A DNA stretch of 15,639 nucleotides from Clostridiales bacterium. Its GTDB lineage: Bacteria > Bacillota > Clostridia > Oscillospirales > Butyricicoccaceae. Positions 1 through 7,700 of this stretch are shown piece after piece (position 1 is the first letter of the stretch; each line of letters begins with the position of its first letter). Both the position numbers and the translations under genes were made by a program. The notes under the pieces were generated by a model. The model was not told the origin of the DNA, did no database searches, and saw only the letters and a program-made list of their open reading frames with translations. The stretch covers positions 1 to 15,639 of the forward strand of contig JANZZB010000013.1 of the NCBI GenBank assembly GCA_026419635.1, read 5' to 3'.

Positions 1-930
1 GTCATAGTAGTGTCCTATATCAACGTTTTCTAAAACTGCAATTGCATCAGATGATAAAATCGCAACAGAACAGTAAAGGGTAATCAAATAAGAGGCGATA
101 CCTTTTTGATCTATTCCCATAAATCGAACGGAGAGGCCACGCGATTGTTCGCCCTGAAGACCGGACATATAAAGACCGATTACCCCTTGTTTTTGTTCGC
201 CGGTTCTGACCAGTAAAAAGTTCGTTTTTCCGGATTTTTGCAAAGGCTTTCTTTGTCCGTCTACAAGAAGTTTATCGGTAGGAACGATCGGGATACCTCT
301 CCACGTCATAAAAGGCGAACCAAATAAATTTACGATAGCAGGAGGGACACCGAGTCTTGTACATTCGCGCCCAAATGCGGCAATAGCCGCGGGATGTGCG
401 AGAAAAAAAGAGGGCTCTTTCCATACTTTTGAGATCATTTCATCAAGATCGTCGGGAGTCGGATAGCCTGTACGTGACTTGATATGCTGGGATTCTGTGA
501 TGTTATGAAGCAATCCGTAATCCTCGTGGTTGATAAGCTGGGCTTCCTGTTTTTCACGCATGCTTTCAATGTTGATTCGCAGCTGTTCTTTAACCTGATC
601 ATAAGGGTTATTGAAAACATCCGAAATACGGGTGTCAACTTTGATCGTTGATGAAATCGAATTTAAGATGTATTCTCTTGGACTAGGTTCATAGTCAATG
701 AAACCTTCATAAACATAATTGCTATCCTGAGAGCAAAAAACATCTAAAACCGATTCGCCCTCTTTTACCTTATTTAGCCTATAAATACCGGTTTCGAGCG
801 CTTTCCATTCGAAAAACTTTGTCAGCCATCTTGGGGTAATCGGTTCAAATTGCGGCGGAGTCTTTGTTACGTTTGCAAGCGGATATGCACTTTGGCTAGT
901 TAAAAAATTGTTTTTGATTTCTGTATCCAT
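1..930 (-). CDS. Family 2A encapsulin nanocompartment shell protein (SrpI-like), 3' end cut by window edge
   Basis: The frame is open from the ATG at 930 to base 1 (310 codons, no stop seen). Family members are close to this length, so probably only a few codons are missing. The N-terminus resembles SrpI-type shell proteins: a short arm ending in PLANVTKTPPQFEPITPRWL, then EWKALETGIYRLNKV. Near the C-terminus come the HK97-fold stretches SVRFMGIDQKG and LYCSVAILSSDAIAVLENV. Family knowledge: such proteins assemble into a cytosolic icosahedral cage that usually encloses a cysteine desulfurase and is linked to sulfur storage. No desulfurase gene lies in this window, so any partner must be to the left. 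A GTAGGAG ribosome site sits just before the ATG. The hppA terminator upstream implies a separate transcript. A weak promoter candidate is TTGAAA (1001-1006) with TAGGAT 18 bases on. Assignment is by remembered motif similarity; older databases may label this a Crp/Fnr-linked or major membrane protein. Confidence 0.88.
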   Translation of the reverse strand, partial: MDTEIKNNFLTSQSAYPLANVTKTPPQFEPITPRWLTKFFEWKALETGIYRLNKVKEGESVLDVFCSQDSNYVYEGFIDYEPSPREYILNSISSTIKVDTRISDVFNNPYDQVKEQLRINIESMREKQEAQLINHEDYGLLHNITESQHIKSRTGYPTPDDLDEMISKVWKEPSFFLAHPAAIAAFGRECTRLGVPPAIVNLFGSPFMTWRGIPIVPTDKLLVDGQRKPLQKSGKTNFLLVRTGEQKQGVIGLYMSGLQGEQSRGLSVRFMGIDQKGIASYLITLYCSVAILSSDAIAVLENVDIGHYYD

Positions 931-1040
931 AATCTATTCTCCTACTAAAAATCAACAATACTATATATCATCCCACATCCTAACGCCGGTATACTTTCTT
1001 TTTCAAAAACATTGTGTTAAAAAAAATTCATAAAACAATA

Positions 1041-1075
1041 ATAAAAAATCAGCTGCCATATAGCAGCTGATTTTT
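1041..1075 (-). terminator. Rho-independent terminator of hppA
   Basis: The arms ATCAGCTGC and GCAGCTGAT (1048-1056 and 1063-1071) enclose a six-base loop. Read on the minus strand, the hairpin is followed by a T-rich run (1048 down to 1041). It begins about 15 bases past the hppA stop, and it separates hppA from the encapsulin gene. A shorter T-run on the other side could make it weakly bidirectional. Confidence 0.9.
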
Positions 1076-1089
1076 ATAAGAATATTCTG

Positions 1090-3183
1090 TTACATAAATG
1101 ATATTGTTACAATTAAAGAAGCAAAGACGATGGATGCCATCGATAATAGTTTAATTAAAATATTAATAGAGGGGCCGGATGTGTCTTTAAACGGAACTCC
1201 GACCGTATCACCGACGACGGCTGCCTTGTGTGCATCGCTGCCTTTTCCTCCGTGTGATCCGCCTTCAATATATTTTTTCGCGTTGTCCCATGCTCCGCCG
1301 GAGTTCGCCATCATCACGGCAAGTATAAAACCAGAGGAGGTCGAACCGGCAAGCAAGCCGGCAACACCGTTTACTCCAAGAAAGGTTCCTACAATAATAG
1401 GGAATATAATGGCAAGAAGAGCAGGAAGGATCATTTCCTTCTGGGCCGCTTTTGTGCAAATCGATACGCACTTTGCATAATCCGGTTCTGCAGAACCACT
1501 CATCAGGCCTTTTATCTCGCGGAATTGCCGCCGTACTTCCATTACAATGCTCATTGCTGCTCGCCCTACTGCATTCATTGTTAACGATGTGAATAGAAAA
1601 GGCAGCATACCGCCGATGAATAGTCCGATTAGAACAGGAGGATTCGTGATACTAAGATTAAATTGATAATCAGGTTTTAATATTTTGATTTGATCAATAT
1701 AGGATGCAATCAGCGCAAGAGCTGTTAAAGCGGCAGAGCCGATCGCAAACCCTTTCCCGGTAGCTGCTGTTGTATTGCCAAGAGAATCGAGAGCATCGGT
1801 GCGGACTCTGACTTCTTTATCAAGATGGGCCATTTCGGCAATACCGCCGGCGTTGTCTGCAACCGGTCCGTACGCATCAGTTGCAAGCGTTGTGGACAGC
1901 ATACCGACGGCAGATAGCCCTATTCCGTACAGACCAGCGTTAAAATTAGCTGCACCTCCCGAAGCATAATAGCTGACAAATATGGAAATCCCGACGATAA
2001 TGACCGGAATGGTTGTTGAAAGCATTCCGAGAGATAATCCTCCAATAATGATTGTGGCGGGGCCCGTTAAAGCAGTTGATGCAAGATTTTTTGTCGGCCC
2101 GTAAGAATCCGATGTAAAGTATTCTGTAAAATATCCGATCATAATTCCCGCCAAAAGCCCTGTAAGGACAGAAACGTATACACCTGTTCGATTGGCGCCA
2201 ATAACATTTCCGCCTACAAAATAGACAAGCGGATAGGCAATAATTGCGATCATTAACCCGCTGACCCAAACGCCGCGCCGAAGAGCGGATAACAGTGTTT
2301 TTTGATCGGCGCTTTCTTTTGTGCTGACGAAAAACGTGCCAATAATGGATGCTAAAATTCCGATTGCTGCCATGACCATCGGTATGGCAACGCCGTTAAA
2401 TCCATATCCGGCTGCCACAGCAAGAGAGGCGGTCGCGACAATAGAGCCGACATAAGACTCATAAAGATCCGCGCCCATTCCTGCTACATCACCGACATTG
2501 TCGCCTACGTTATCTGCGATAACGGCAGGATTACGCGGATCGTCTTCCGGGATTCCAGCTTCTACTTTTCCGACTAAATCAGCACCGACATCAGCGGCTT
2601 TTGTAAAGATACCACCGCCTACACGGGCAAAAAGAGCCATAGATGACGCACCCATACCAAACGTCAGCATGGCAGAAGTAATACTTTGTATCTGCTGACT
2701 TGACTCTAATCCCCGATACCAGAATTTTAGGAAATAAAACCAAACGGATAAGTCAAAAAGACCTAGTCCAACAACGACAAAACCCATTACAGCACCGGCT
2801 GAAAAAGCAACCCGGAGGCCTTTGTTCAAACTATGCATTGCAGCGTTTGCGGTTCTGGAATTAGCTGCTGTGGCAATTTTCATACCGATAAAACCTGATA
2901 GGCCGGAAAAAAATCCGCCTGTTAAAAATGCAAACGGAGTAAAAGGCGGAAGCTTCCCGAAAGCCGCAAGGATGATAAGCACGACGACCATAACGGCAAA
3001 GAAAATTGCGATTCCGCTGTACTGTCTTTTTAAGTAGGCATTCGCACCTTTTCTAATCGCTCCTGAAATTTTTTTCATAAGCTCATTTCCTTCAGAATGC
3101 CGTATAACCTTCCTTGCGAGTGAGTATGCAAATAATAAGGCTGCAAAAGAGGCGACCGGAGCTAAAAGCGTAATCCATTCCAT
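1090..3183 (-). CDS. hppA: Membrane-bound ion-pumping pyrophosphatase, potassium-dependent type
   Basis: This integral membrane protein (about 697 aa, many hydrophobic helices) couples pyrophosphate hydrolysis to pumping of H+ or Na+ across the cytoplasmic membrane. The pyrophosphate and Mg-binding motif DDPRNPAVIADNVGDNVGD lies near residues 214-232. Further family motifs are DAYGPVADNAGG (about 436) and the C-terminal GGSHGGKGSDAHKAAVVGDTVGVPFKDTSGPS, given here in continuous reading as two adjoining blocks. The segment GNTTAATGKG (about 469) has Ala where potassium-independent members have Lys, which marks the potassium-dependent class. I cannot tell H+ from Na+ pumping by eye. Start choice: AGGAG (3192-3196) is only 2 bases from the ATG at 3189 but 8 from the in-frame ATG at 3183, so 3183 is preferred. 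The gene is monocistronic, with a promoter at 3227-3256 and a terminator at 1041-1075. Such pumps save ATP in energy-limited anaerobes. Confidence 0.97.
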   Translation of the reverse strand: MEWITLLAPVASFAALLFAYSLARKVIRHSEGNELMKKISGAIRKGANAYLKRQYSGIAIFFAVMVVVLIILAAFGKLPPFTPFAFLTGGFFSGLSGFIGMKIATAANSRTANAAMHSLNKGLRVAFSAGAVMGFVVVGLGLFDLSVWFYFLKFWYRGLESSQQIQSITSAMLTFGMGASSMALFARVGGGIFTKAADVGADLVGKVEAGIPEDDPRNPAVIADNVGDNVGDVAGMGADLYESYVGSIVATASLAVAAGYGFNGVAIPMVMAAIGILASIIGTFFVSTKESADQKTLLSALRRGVWVSGLMIAIIAYPLVYFVGGNVIGANRTGVYVSVLTGLLAGIMIGYFTEYFTSDSYGPTKNLASTALTGPATIIIGGLSLGMLSTTIPVIIVGISIFVSYYASGGAANFNAGLYGIGLSAVGMLSTTLATDAYGPVADNAGGIAEMAHLDKEVRVRTDALDSLGNTTAATGKGFAIGSAALTALALIASYIDQIKILKPDYQFNLSITNPPVLIGLFIGGMLPFLFTSLTMNAVGRAAMSIVMEVRRQFREIKGLMSGSAEPDYAKCVSICTKAAQKEMILPALLAIIFPIIVGTFLGVNGVAGLLAGSTSSGFILAVMMANSGGAWDNAKKYIEGGSHGGKGSDAHKAAVVGDTVGVPFKDTSGPSINILIKLLSMASIVFASLIVTISFM

Positions 3184-3226
3184 CAGCATTACTCCTATAT
3201 CAAATTTCCAGTTTCTTCTAATTCAT

Positions 3227-3256
3227 ATTATAATCATAAAAATAAGCAAAGTGCAA
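3227..3256 (-). promoter_or_regulatory. Probable sigma-A promoter of hppA
   Basis: On the minus strand a perfect TATAAT (-10, 3227-3232) stands 18 bases downstream of TTGCAC (-35, 3251-3256), which is a weak match. Transcription would start near 3220, about 35 bases ahead of the preferred hppA ATG. Confidence 0.6.
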
Positions 3257-3318
3257 GGTGTGTTTTTTCGTACTTCAAAAATCGTAGTATATTTGTGGAT
3301 TATTGTATAAAATTTAAC

Positions 3319-3348
3319 AAAAAAAGAAAGACGGCCGAAAACCGTCTT
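3319..3348 (-). terminator. Rho-independent terminator of the tlp transcript
   Basis: On the minus strand the arms AAGACGG and CCGTCTT (3342-3348 and 3328-3334) enclose a seven-base loop. They are followed by TTCTTTTTTTG. It lies about 50 bases past the tlp stop and upstream of the hppA promoter, so the spore group and hppA are separate units. Confidence 0.88.
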
Positions 3349-3398
3349 CATAAATGATAAAAGAGGGAATGATAAATTAAAACAAAAGGACAAGCCTA

Positions 3399-3632
3399 TT
3401 ATTGTTTTTTTCTTTTCTGATAATCTGCTTCGTCTTTGATTTCGTGCCTCATTCCATCCAATGCTTGCTCTCTACGAGCATTTTTTGCTATTAATTCCTT
3501 TTTTGTTTGTTCATCTGATGCTCTTGGAATCATATCGTTGGCAATTTCCATATTGCGTATGGTTAAGTCAATATTCTTCTGAATTTTTTCTACGTTGTCA
3601 TCTCTGTTATCCGGGTTTGGTTTATTATTCAT
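3399..3632 (-). CDS. tlp: Small acid-soluble spore protein, Tlp family
   Basis: The 77-residue hydrophilic protein follows the Tlp pattern. The N-terminal NPDNRDDNVEKIQ corresponds to NPDDRSDNVEKLQ, as I recall it, in Bacillus Tlp. The middle has an I-N-E helix (TIRNMEIAND), and the C-terminal half reads KNARREQALDGMRHEIKDE, again very close to Bacillus. Family knowledge: Tlp is a minor small acid-soluble protein packed in the spore core and degraded on germination. Length matches the family (about 80 aa). The frame extends upstream to a TTG at 3650, but that would overlap the ribosome site. AGGAG at 3640-3644 lies 7 bases from the ATG at 3632, which fixes the start. It follows the two coat genes in the same direction, so it may be the last gene of their transcript or have its own forespore promoter in the 86-base gap. 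I see no strong promoter there. Confidence 0.9.
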   Translation of the reverse strand: MNNKPNPDNRDDNVEKIQKNIDLTIRNMEIANDMIPRASDEQTKKELIAKNARREQALDGMRHEIKDEADYQKRKKQ

Positions 3633-3718
3633 AAAAACTCTCCTTACCAAAAAATACTTCGCTAGATAGTATTTTACAATTTAGTACTTTTTATAATTGG
3701 AAAATGTAGACGTAATTT

Positions 3719-4021
3719 TTATTGCGGGTTTCCTATATGGTCGATTGTATTTTGAGACAGCTTTATATTTTTTCTTATCTGTTCATCTAAACTTTCTACA
3801 CTATACCATCCTTTATCAATCATAAGAGCGCTGAGTTGTTCCTGAAATAGGATTGATTCATCAAGCTGTTTTTTTAATATTTTTCTTACATCCGAGTTTA
3901 TCGCTTCTGTAATAGCCGACGCATAGGTTTTTACACCGGTTTTTGCGAGAATAAGCATATCAGTTGCGACGACCTGATCAGATAATTTATTGCCTGTTAC
4001 ATTTCCGTTTCCTTTGTTCAA
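3719..4021 (-). CDS. Spore coat protein, CotF family
   Basis: The 100-residue protein is a single Coat F domain. It begins KLSDQVVATDMLILAKTGVK, continues with YASAITEAINSDVRKILKKQL, and ends in a GWYSVESLDEQI segment, as in other small clostridial CotF-like proteins. It should be a helical, four-helix-bundle-like protein deposited in the spore coat by the mother cell. The start codon is TTG (4019-4021 on the plus strand reads caa). GAGAGGAG lies about 8 bases upstream, and no ATG or GTG fits better. The shorter coat gene ends 19 bases upstream, so the two are almost certainly cotranscribed. Bacillus CotF is larger and processed; this single-domain form is common in Clostridia. The exact role in the coat is unknown. 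Confidence 0.88.
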   Translation of the reverse strand: MNKGNGNVTGNKLSDQVVATDMLILAKTGVKTYASAITEAINSDVRKILKKQLDESILFQEQLSALMIDKGWYSVESLDEQIRKNIKLSQNTIDHIGNPQ

Positions 4022-4040
4022 TGAAAAGACTCCTCTCTTT

Positions 4041-4241
4041 TTAATTCTGAGCCGATAAAATTCCTTGAAGTTCCTGTAGTTGTCTTTTTGTAAGTGCCAT
4101 ATCTTTATTAAACAAGTCTTTTAATTGGTGATCTGTAACGATAGCCTGAATAATTGAGGATTTTAATGCACAAGTGTTCTTAAACGACAAAAGTTCATGC
4201 AAGTAAAGCTGCTCATGCGGAGTCAATAATGAATTAGGCAT
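4041..4241 (-). CDS. Small CotF-like spore coat protein
   Basis: The predicted 66-residue protein is helical. It reads SLLTPHEQLYLHELLSFKNT at the N-terminus and MALTKRQLQELQGILS at the C-terminus. This resembles short clostridial coat proteins annotated as CotF-like and usually found next to a full Coat F gene, as here. The ATG at 4250 would sit directly on the ribosome site AAAGG. The in-frame ATG at 4241 is 9 bases from it and is the likelier start. The gene lies 19 bases ahead of the CotF gene in the same direction. It is divergent from the plus-strand gene at 4330, with about 88 bases between that must hold both promoters; I could not identify mother-cell sigma sites there with confidence. 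The family call rests on pattern memory and context. Confidence 0.72.
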   Translation of the reverse strand: MPNSLLTPHEQLYLHELLSFKNTCALKSSIIQAIVTDHQLKDLFNKDMALTKRQLQELQGILSAQN

Positions 4242-4329
4242 AATAATCATCCTTTCTGAAAATTTCCATTCATAGATAAATCGAAGGAGTGAAAAATAGT
4301 ATTAAAATAAAATGGGAGGGGGTATTTTC

Positions 4330-4488
4330 GTGATATTCAAAAGAAAAAACATAAAAAATCCGATTGAAAGCCATAAAACTGCAGCATGGGCAAATATGGA
4401 GGCGTCTAAGGAGATCTCAAATGTTTCTCTGCCAAGTGAAATGCAAGCTGATAATGCGAAAGATTACGTTGATCAAAATGAAAAATAA
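4330..4488 (+). CDS. Small spore-surface-type protein resembling the DUF3787 (CDIF630_02480) family
   Basis: This 52-codon frame starts at GTG and is the only convincing plus-strand gene. A strong ribosome site (GGGAGGGGG) lies 7 bases before the GTG. The protein reads SHKTAAWANMEASKEISNVS, then LPSEMQADNAKDYVDQNEK. The HKTAAWANME block, followed by a proline-containing S-E segment and an NAKxxVDxN tail, is the pattern I associate with the short clostridial DUF3787 family, known as a spore-surface protein. It faces away from two coat-protein genes, which supports a spore role. It has no signal peptide or membrane segment. Being short, it could be missed by gene callers. The function beyond spore association is unknown. 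Confidence 0.75.
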   Translation: MIFKRKNIKNPIESHKTAAWANMEASKEISNVSLPSEMQADNAKDYVDQNEK

Positions 4489-4509
4489 ATGATGCATTCA
4501 TTTTAATTC

Positions 4510-4532
4510 AGCGAAGGGGAGTGCCTCCTTCG
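4510..4532. repeat. Left flanking hairpin and 13-base direct repeat
   Basis: AGCGAAGGGGAGT occurs at 4510-4522 and again, identically, at 4729-4741. The two copies bracket the repeat element between the converging genes. Here the arms CGAAGGGG and CCTCCTTCG pair with one bulge. No T-run follows on either strand, so it is not a typical terminator. The pair could be target-site-like or simply two related hairpin units. Confidence 0.6.
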
Positions 4533-4535
4533 ATT

Positions 4536-4676
4536 CAGACTGTCGAAAAAATATATTCAGGGGATTGTTAAGGGGTCGAAACCCCTTAATGTAAGATTAG
4601 TCCGCAGACGGACATGTGCCGTCGGAGGACACATTGGACAAAATCTTCAGATTTTGTCCGCACCTGGGGAAGTATC
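4536..4676. repeat. Structured dispersed repeat, copy 1
   Basis: This stretch recurs at 15500-15639 in the same orientation. By eye about nine in ten bases match over 4564-4676. Three hairpins are visible. H1 is TTAAGGGGT with ACCCCTTAA (4568-4589). H2 has an outer GTCC/GGAC (4600-4603, 4627-4630) and an inner GACGG/CCGTC (4607-4611, 4619-4623). H3 is a perfect 10-base stem, GGACAAAATC with GATTTTGTCC (4636-4659). Several differences between the copies fall in paired positions and keep the pairing. It lies between convergent genes, downstream of nifJ, and encodes no plausible protein. It may be a structured RNA, a REP-like unit or a short non-autonomous mobile element; I do not recognise the family. 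Confidence 0.85.
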
Positions 4677-4751
4677 GAGGGGGAATCGGATTCCGTCTCG
4701 AAGGCTGTCAACTTTATCGACAGCCTCTAGCGAAGGGGAGTCCCCGTCGCT
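4677..4751. repeat. Hairpin array continuing copy 1 of the repeat
   Basis: Three further hairpins follow directly. CGAG/CTCG with GGAAT/ATTCC spans 4676-4700. GGCTGTC/GACAGCC pairs 4703-4709 with 4719-4725. AGCGA/TCGCT with GGGG/CCCC spans 4729-4751. The segment TTTATCGACAGCC (4713-4725) is nearly the inverse of GACTGTCGAAAAA (4538-4550), so the whole unit has imperfect terminal inverted repeats. Whether copy 2 has this part cannot be seen, because the window ends first. These hairpins begin 19 bases past the nifJ stop and are the only visible candidates for ending its transcript. Confidence 0.65.
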
Positions 4752-4769
4752 GTTGTTCGTCCAAAGTTT

Positions 4770-7700
4770 TTATCCTTTTGAAAGACGCTTATAAGAGTTA
4801 TAACGCTGTGTTGCATGTTTTTCGGATAGTTCAAACAATTTCTCTGCATCATCCGGGAATGTGTTTTTTAACTGAGAATAGCGAAGCTCACCGTTTAAGA
4901 ACTCCCTGTAAGGCATTTTTGGTTCTTTCGAATCAAGCTGGAACGGATTAAGACCGCTTTCAAGAAGCCGGGGGTCATATCGGTAAAGCTGCCAATATCC
5001 AGCGTCTACCGCTTTTTTCTCTTCAAGCAGGCTTGTACCCATGCCGGTTTTAATGCCATGGCTGATACACGGAGAATAAGCGATAATCAAAGATGGGCCC
5101 GGATAGCTTTCCGCTTCTGTTATTGCACGCACGGTATGATTTAGGTCAGCTCCCATGGAAATTTGTGCAACATAAACGTTTCCATAACTCATTGCCATTA
5201 ATCCGAGATCTTTTTTCCTTACTGTTTTTCCATTAAAAGCAAATTTTGCAACAGCACCCAATGGAGTAGACTTGGATGCCTGACCCCCGGTATTGGAATA
5301 AACCTCGGTATCTAATACAAAAAGATTTACATCTGAACCGGTGGAAAGAACATGATCAACGCCACCGTAACCGATGTCATATGCCCATCCGTCACCGCCG
5401 ATGATCCATACGGAACGTTTCTCCAAATAAATTTGTTTTTCTTTGATTTCCTGTAATAAAATCTGCCCATCCGTATTCGGATTTTGTAAAGCCTTTATAA
5501 TATTTTGTGCAATAATTTGTGATTTTTCACCGTCCGCTTTGTTTTCAAGGTATTCGATAAAAAGTTTCTTTAAATTTTCGTCAATATCAGTTTTTACAGC
5601 CTCCCGAATGAGTTCAATAAGACGGTTTCGGATTTGTACCGCGCCGACAAACATTCCAAATCCATATTCAGCGTTATCCTCAAACAGCGAATTTGCCCAA
5701 GCGGGGCCTCTTCCGTTTGAATTTGTTGAATAAGCGATAGATGGAGCACTGGCACCCCAAATAGAAGAGCAGCCGGTTGCGTTTGCAATCGTCATCCGTT
5801 CTCCGAATAACTGAGTTAAAAGACGTATATAAGGGGTTTCACCACAACCGGGACATGCACCGTTAAACTCTAAAAGCGGCCTTATAAGCTGACTTCCTTT
5901 GATAGAATCTCTGGGCATTAAATCAATCTTTTCCGATAACGACATAGCAAATTCCCAGTTATCGGCCTCCGCCTCGATTTGAGGTAAAGCAGGCTTCATA
6001 ATCAGCGCTTTTCCTTTAGCGGGACAGATATCCGCGCAATTGCCGCATCCGGTACAATCAAGAGGACTGACCTGCACTCGGAGTTGATATGCTTCCAGGC
6101 CTTTGCCGGTAGCTTTTTTGCTTAAAAAAGTTTTGGGAGCGATTTGAGTTTCCTTTTCGTCAAGTAAGAAAAGCCGAACAGTTGCATGTGGGCAAATGAA
6201 GGAACATCGGCCGCATTGAATACATTTGTCGATCTGCCATTCCGGAATAGATGGTGCGATGCCTCGTTTTTCATATGCGGTCGTGCCAAGTGGAAAAGCT
6301 CCGTCCTCCATTCCGTTAAACGCGCTGACAGGCAAGTCGTCTCCTTCATTTTTTGCCATAACACGTTGGATTTGACTTATAAATTCCGGCTCATTTTTTG
6401 GTACCGAAACGTCAACAAGAGCTTGTGCCCAAGAAGAGGGAACCGTTATCTTTTGAAGGGCGTTCATTCCCCGGTCTATCGCTTCATTGTTCATACGGAC
6501 AATATCTTCCCCTTTGCGTCCATAAGACTTCTTAATGGACTCTTTTAGAAGTCGGACTGCTTCGTCGGGGCTGATGATTGAATTTAGCTTAAAAAATGCC
6601 GACTGCATAATCATATTGATTCGGTTGCCAAGACCGATTTCAGATGCAATTTTTTCAGCGTCGATAATATAAAACTCAATATGATGATTTGCAATATATT
6701 TTTTTATTGAGCCGGGCAAATTGCTTTCCAGGGTGTCTTGTGTAAAATCGCAGTTTAACACAAAAGTCCCGCCTGTTTTTAGCCCGCGCAAAAGATCATA
6801 CTGATGTAAAAATGACTTATTATGGCAGGCTATATAATCAGCTTCTTGTATTAAATAAGGTGAACGAATCGGATTTTTACCAAATCTAAGATGTGAAATT
6901 GTAGTGCCGCCCGATTTTTTGCTGTCATATGAAAAATAAGCCTGAACATGAAGATCCATATTTTCTCCAATAATCTTGCACGCAGATTTATTTGCGCCAA
7001 CCGTGCCATCAGAACCAAGTCCCCAGAATTTACAGTTGACTGTTCCGTTTTCCGGCTGGGTATACGATGAATCATCCGGAAGGGAAGTATGGGTCACATC
7101 ATCATGGATTCCGATTGTAAAACCGCTTTTTGGACTTTCAGATGCTAAGTTTTGAAAAACAGCAAGAATTTGAGCAGGCGTCGTATCTTTTGAACCGAGA
7201 CCATATCGACCGCCGATAATAAGGGGAGGGTTCGTTCGGTTTATAAATTGGTTGCAGATATCCAAAAATAAAGGTTCACCCGGAGCACCCGGTTCTTTTG
7301 TACGGTCAAGTACCGCAATTCGTCTTACTGTTTTAGGCAAAACATTGAAAAGATATTCACTGGAAAATGGACGGTATAAACGCACTTGTAAAAGCCCGGT
7401 TTTTTCTCCGTTTGCTGATTGAAAATCGATGACTTCTTTTATTGTGTCACAAACGGAGCCCATTGCGATTACAATCCGCTCCGCGTCATTTGCACCATAA
7501 TAATCAAACGGTTTATATGAACGTCCTGTAATTGCAGAGAGTTTTTGCATGTAATCGTTCACAATCTCAGGTACTCGATTAAAATATTTATTTTGGGCTT
7601 CTCGACCCTGGAAATAGATGTCGGGGTTTTGCGCTGTACCTTTTGCAATGGGATGGGAAGGATTTAATGAACGCTGCCTGAATTCATTTATTGCGTTTTT

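Noticed and set aside
435..638. A 67-codon minus-strand frame inside the encapsulin region
   Set aside because: The encapsulin frame covers the same bases with clear family motifs, so this is an alternate-frame shadow.
1..930. Reading the first gene as a prophage major capsid protein
   Set aside because: The fold is related, but the SrpI-type N-terminal arm is specific and no phage genes lie nearby.
3187..3189. The first ATG as the start of hppA
   Set aside because: AGGAG is only two bases away. The second in-frame ATG at 3183 has normal spacing. The difference is two residues.
4500..4769. A CRISPR-like or tandem-repeat array
   Set aside because: The hairpins differ in sequence and spacing, with no regular repeat-spacer pattern.
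4616..4951. A 111-codon plus-strand frame running across the repeat and the end of nifJ
   Set aside because: Half of it is antisense to the conserved C-terminus of PFOR and the rest is the hairpin array. It has no ribosome site and no family resemblance.
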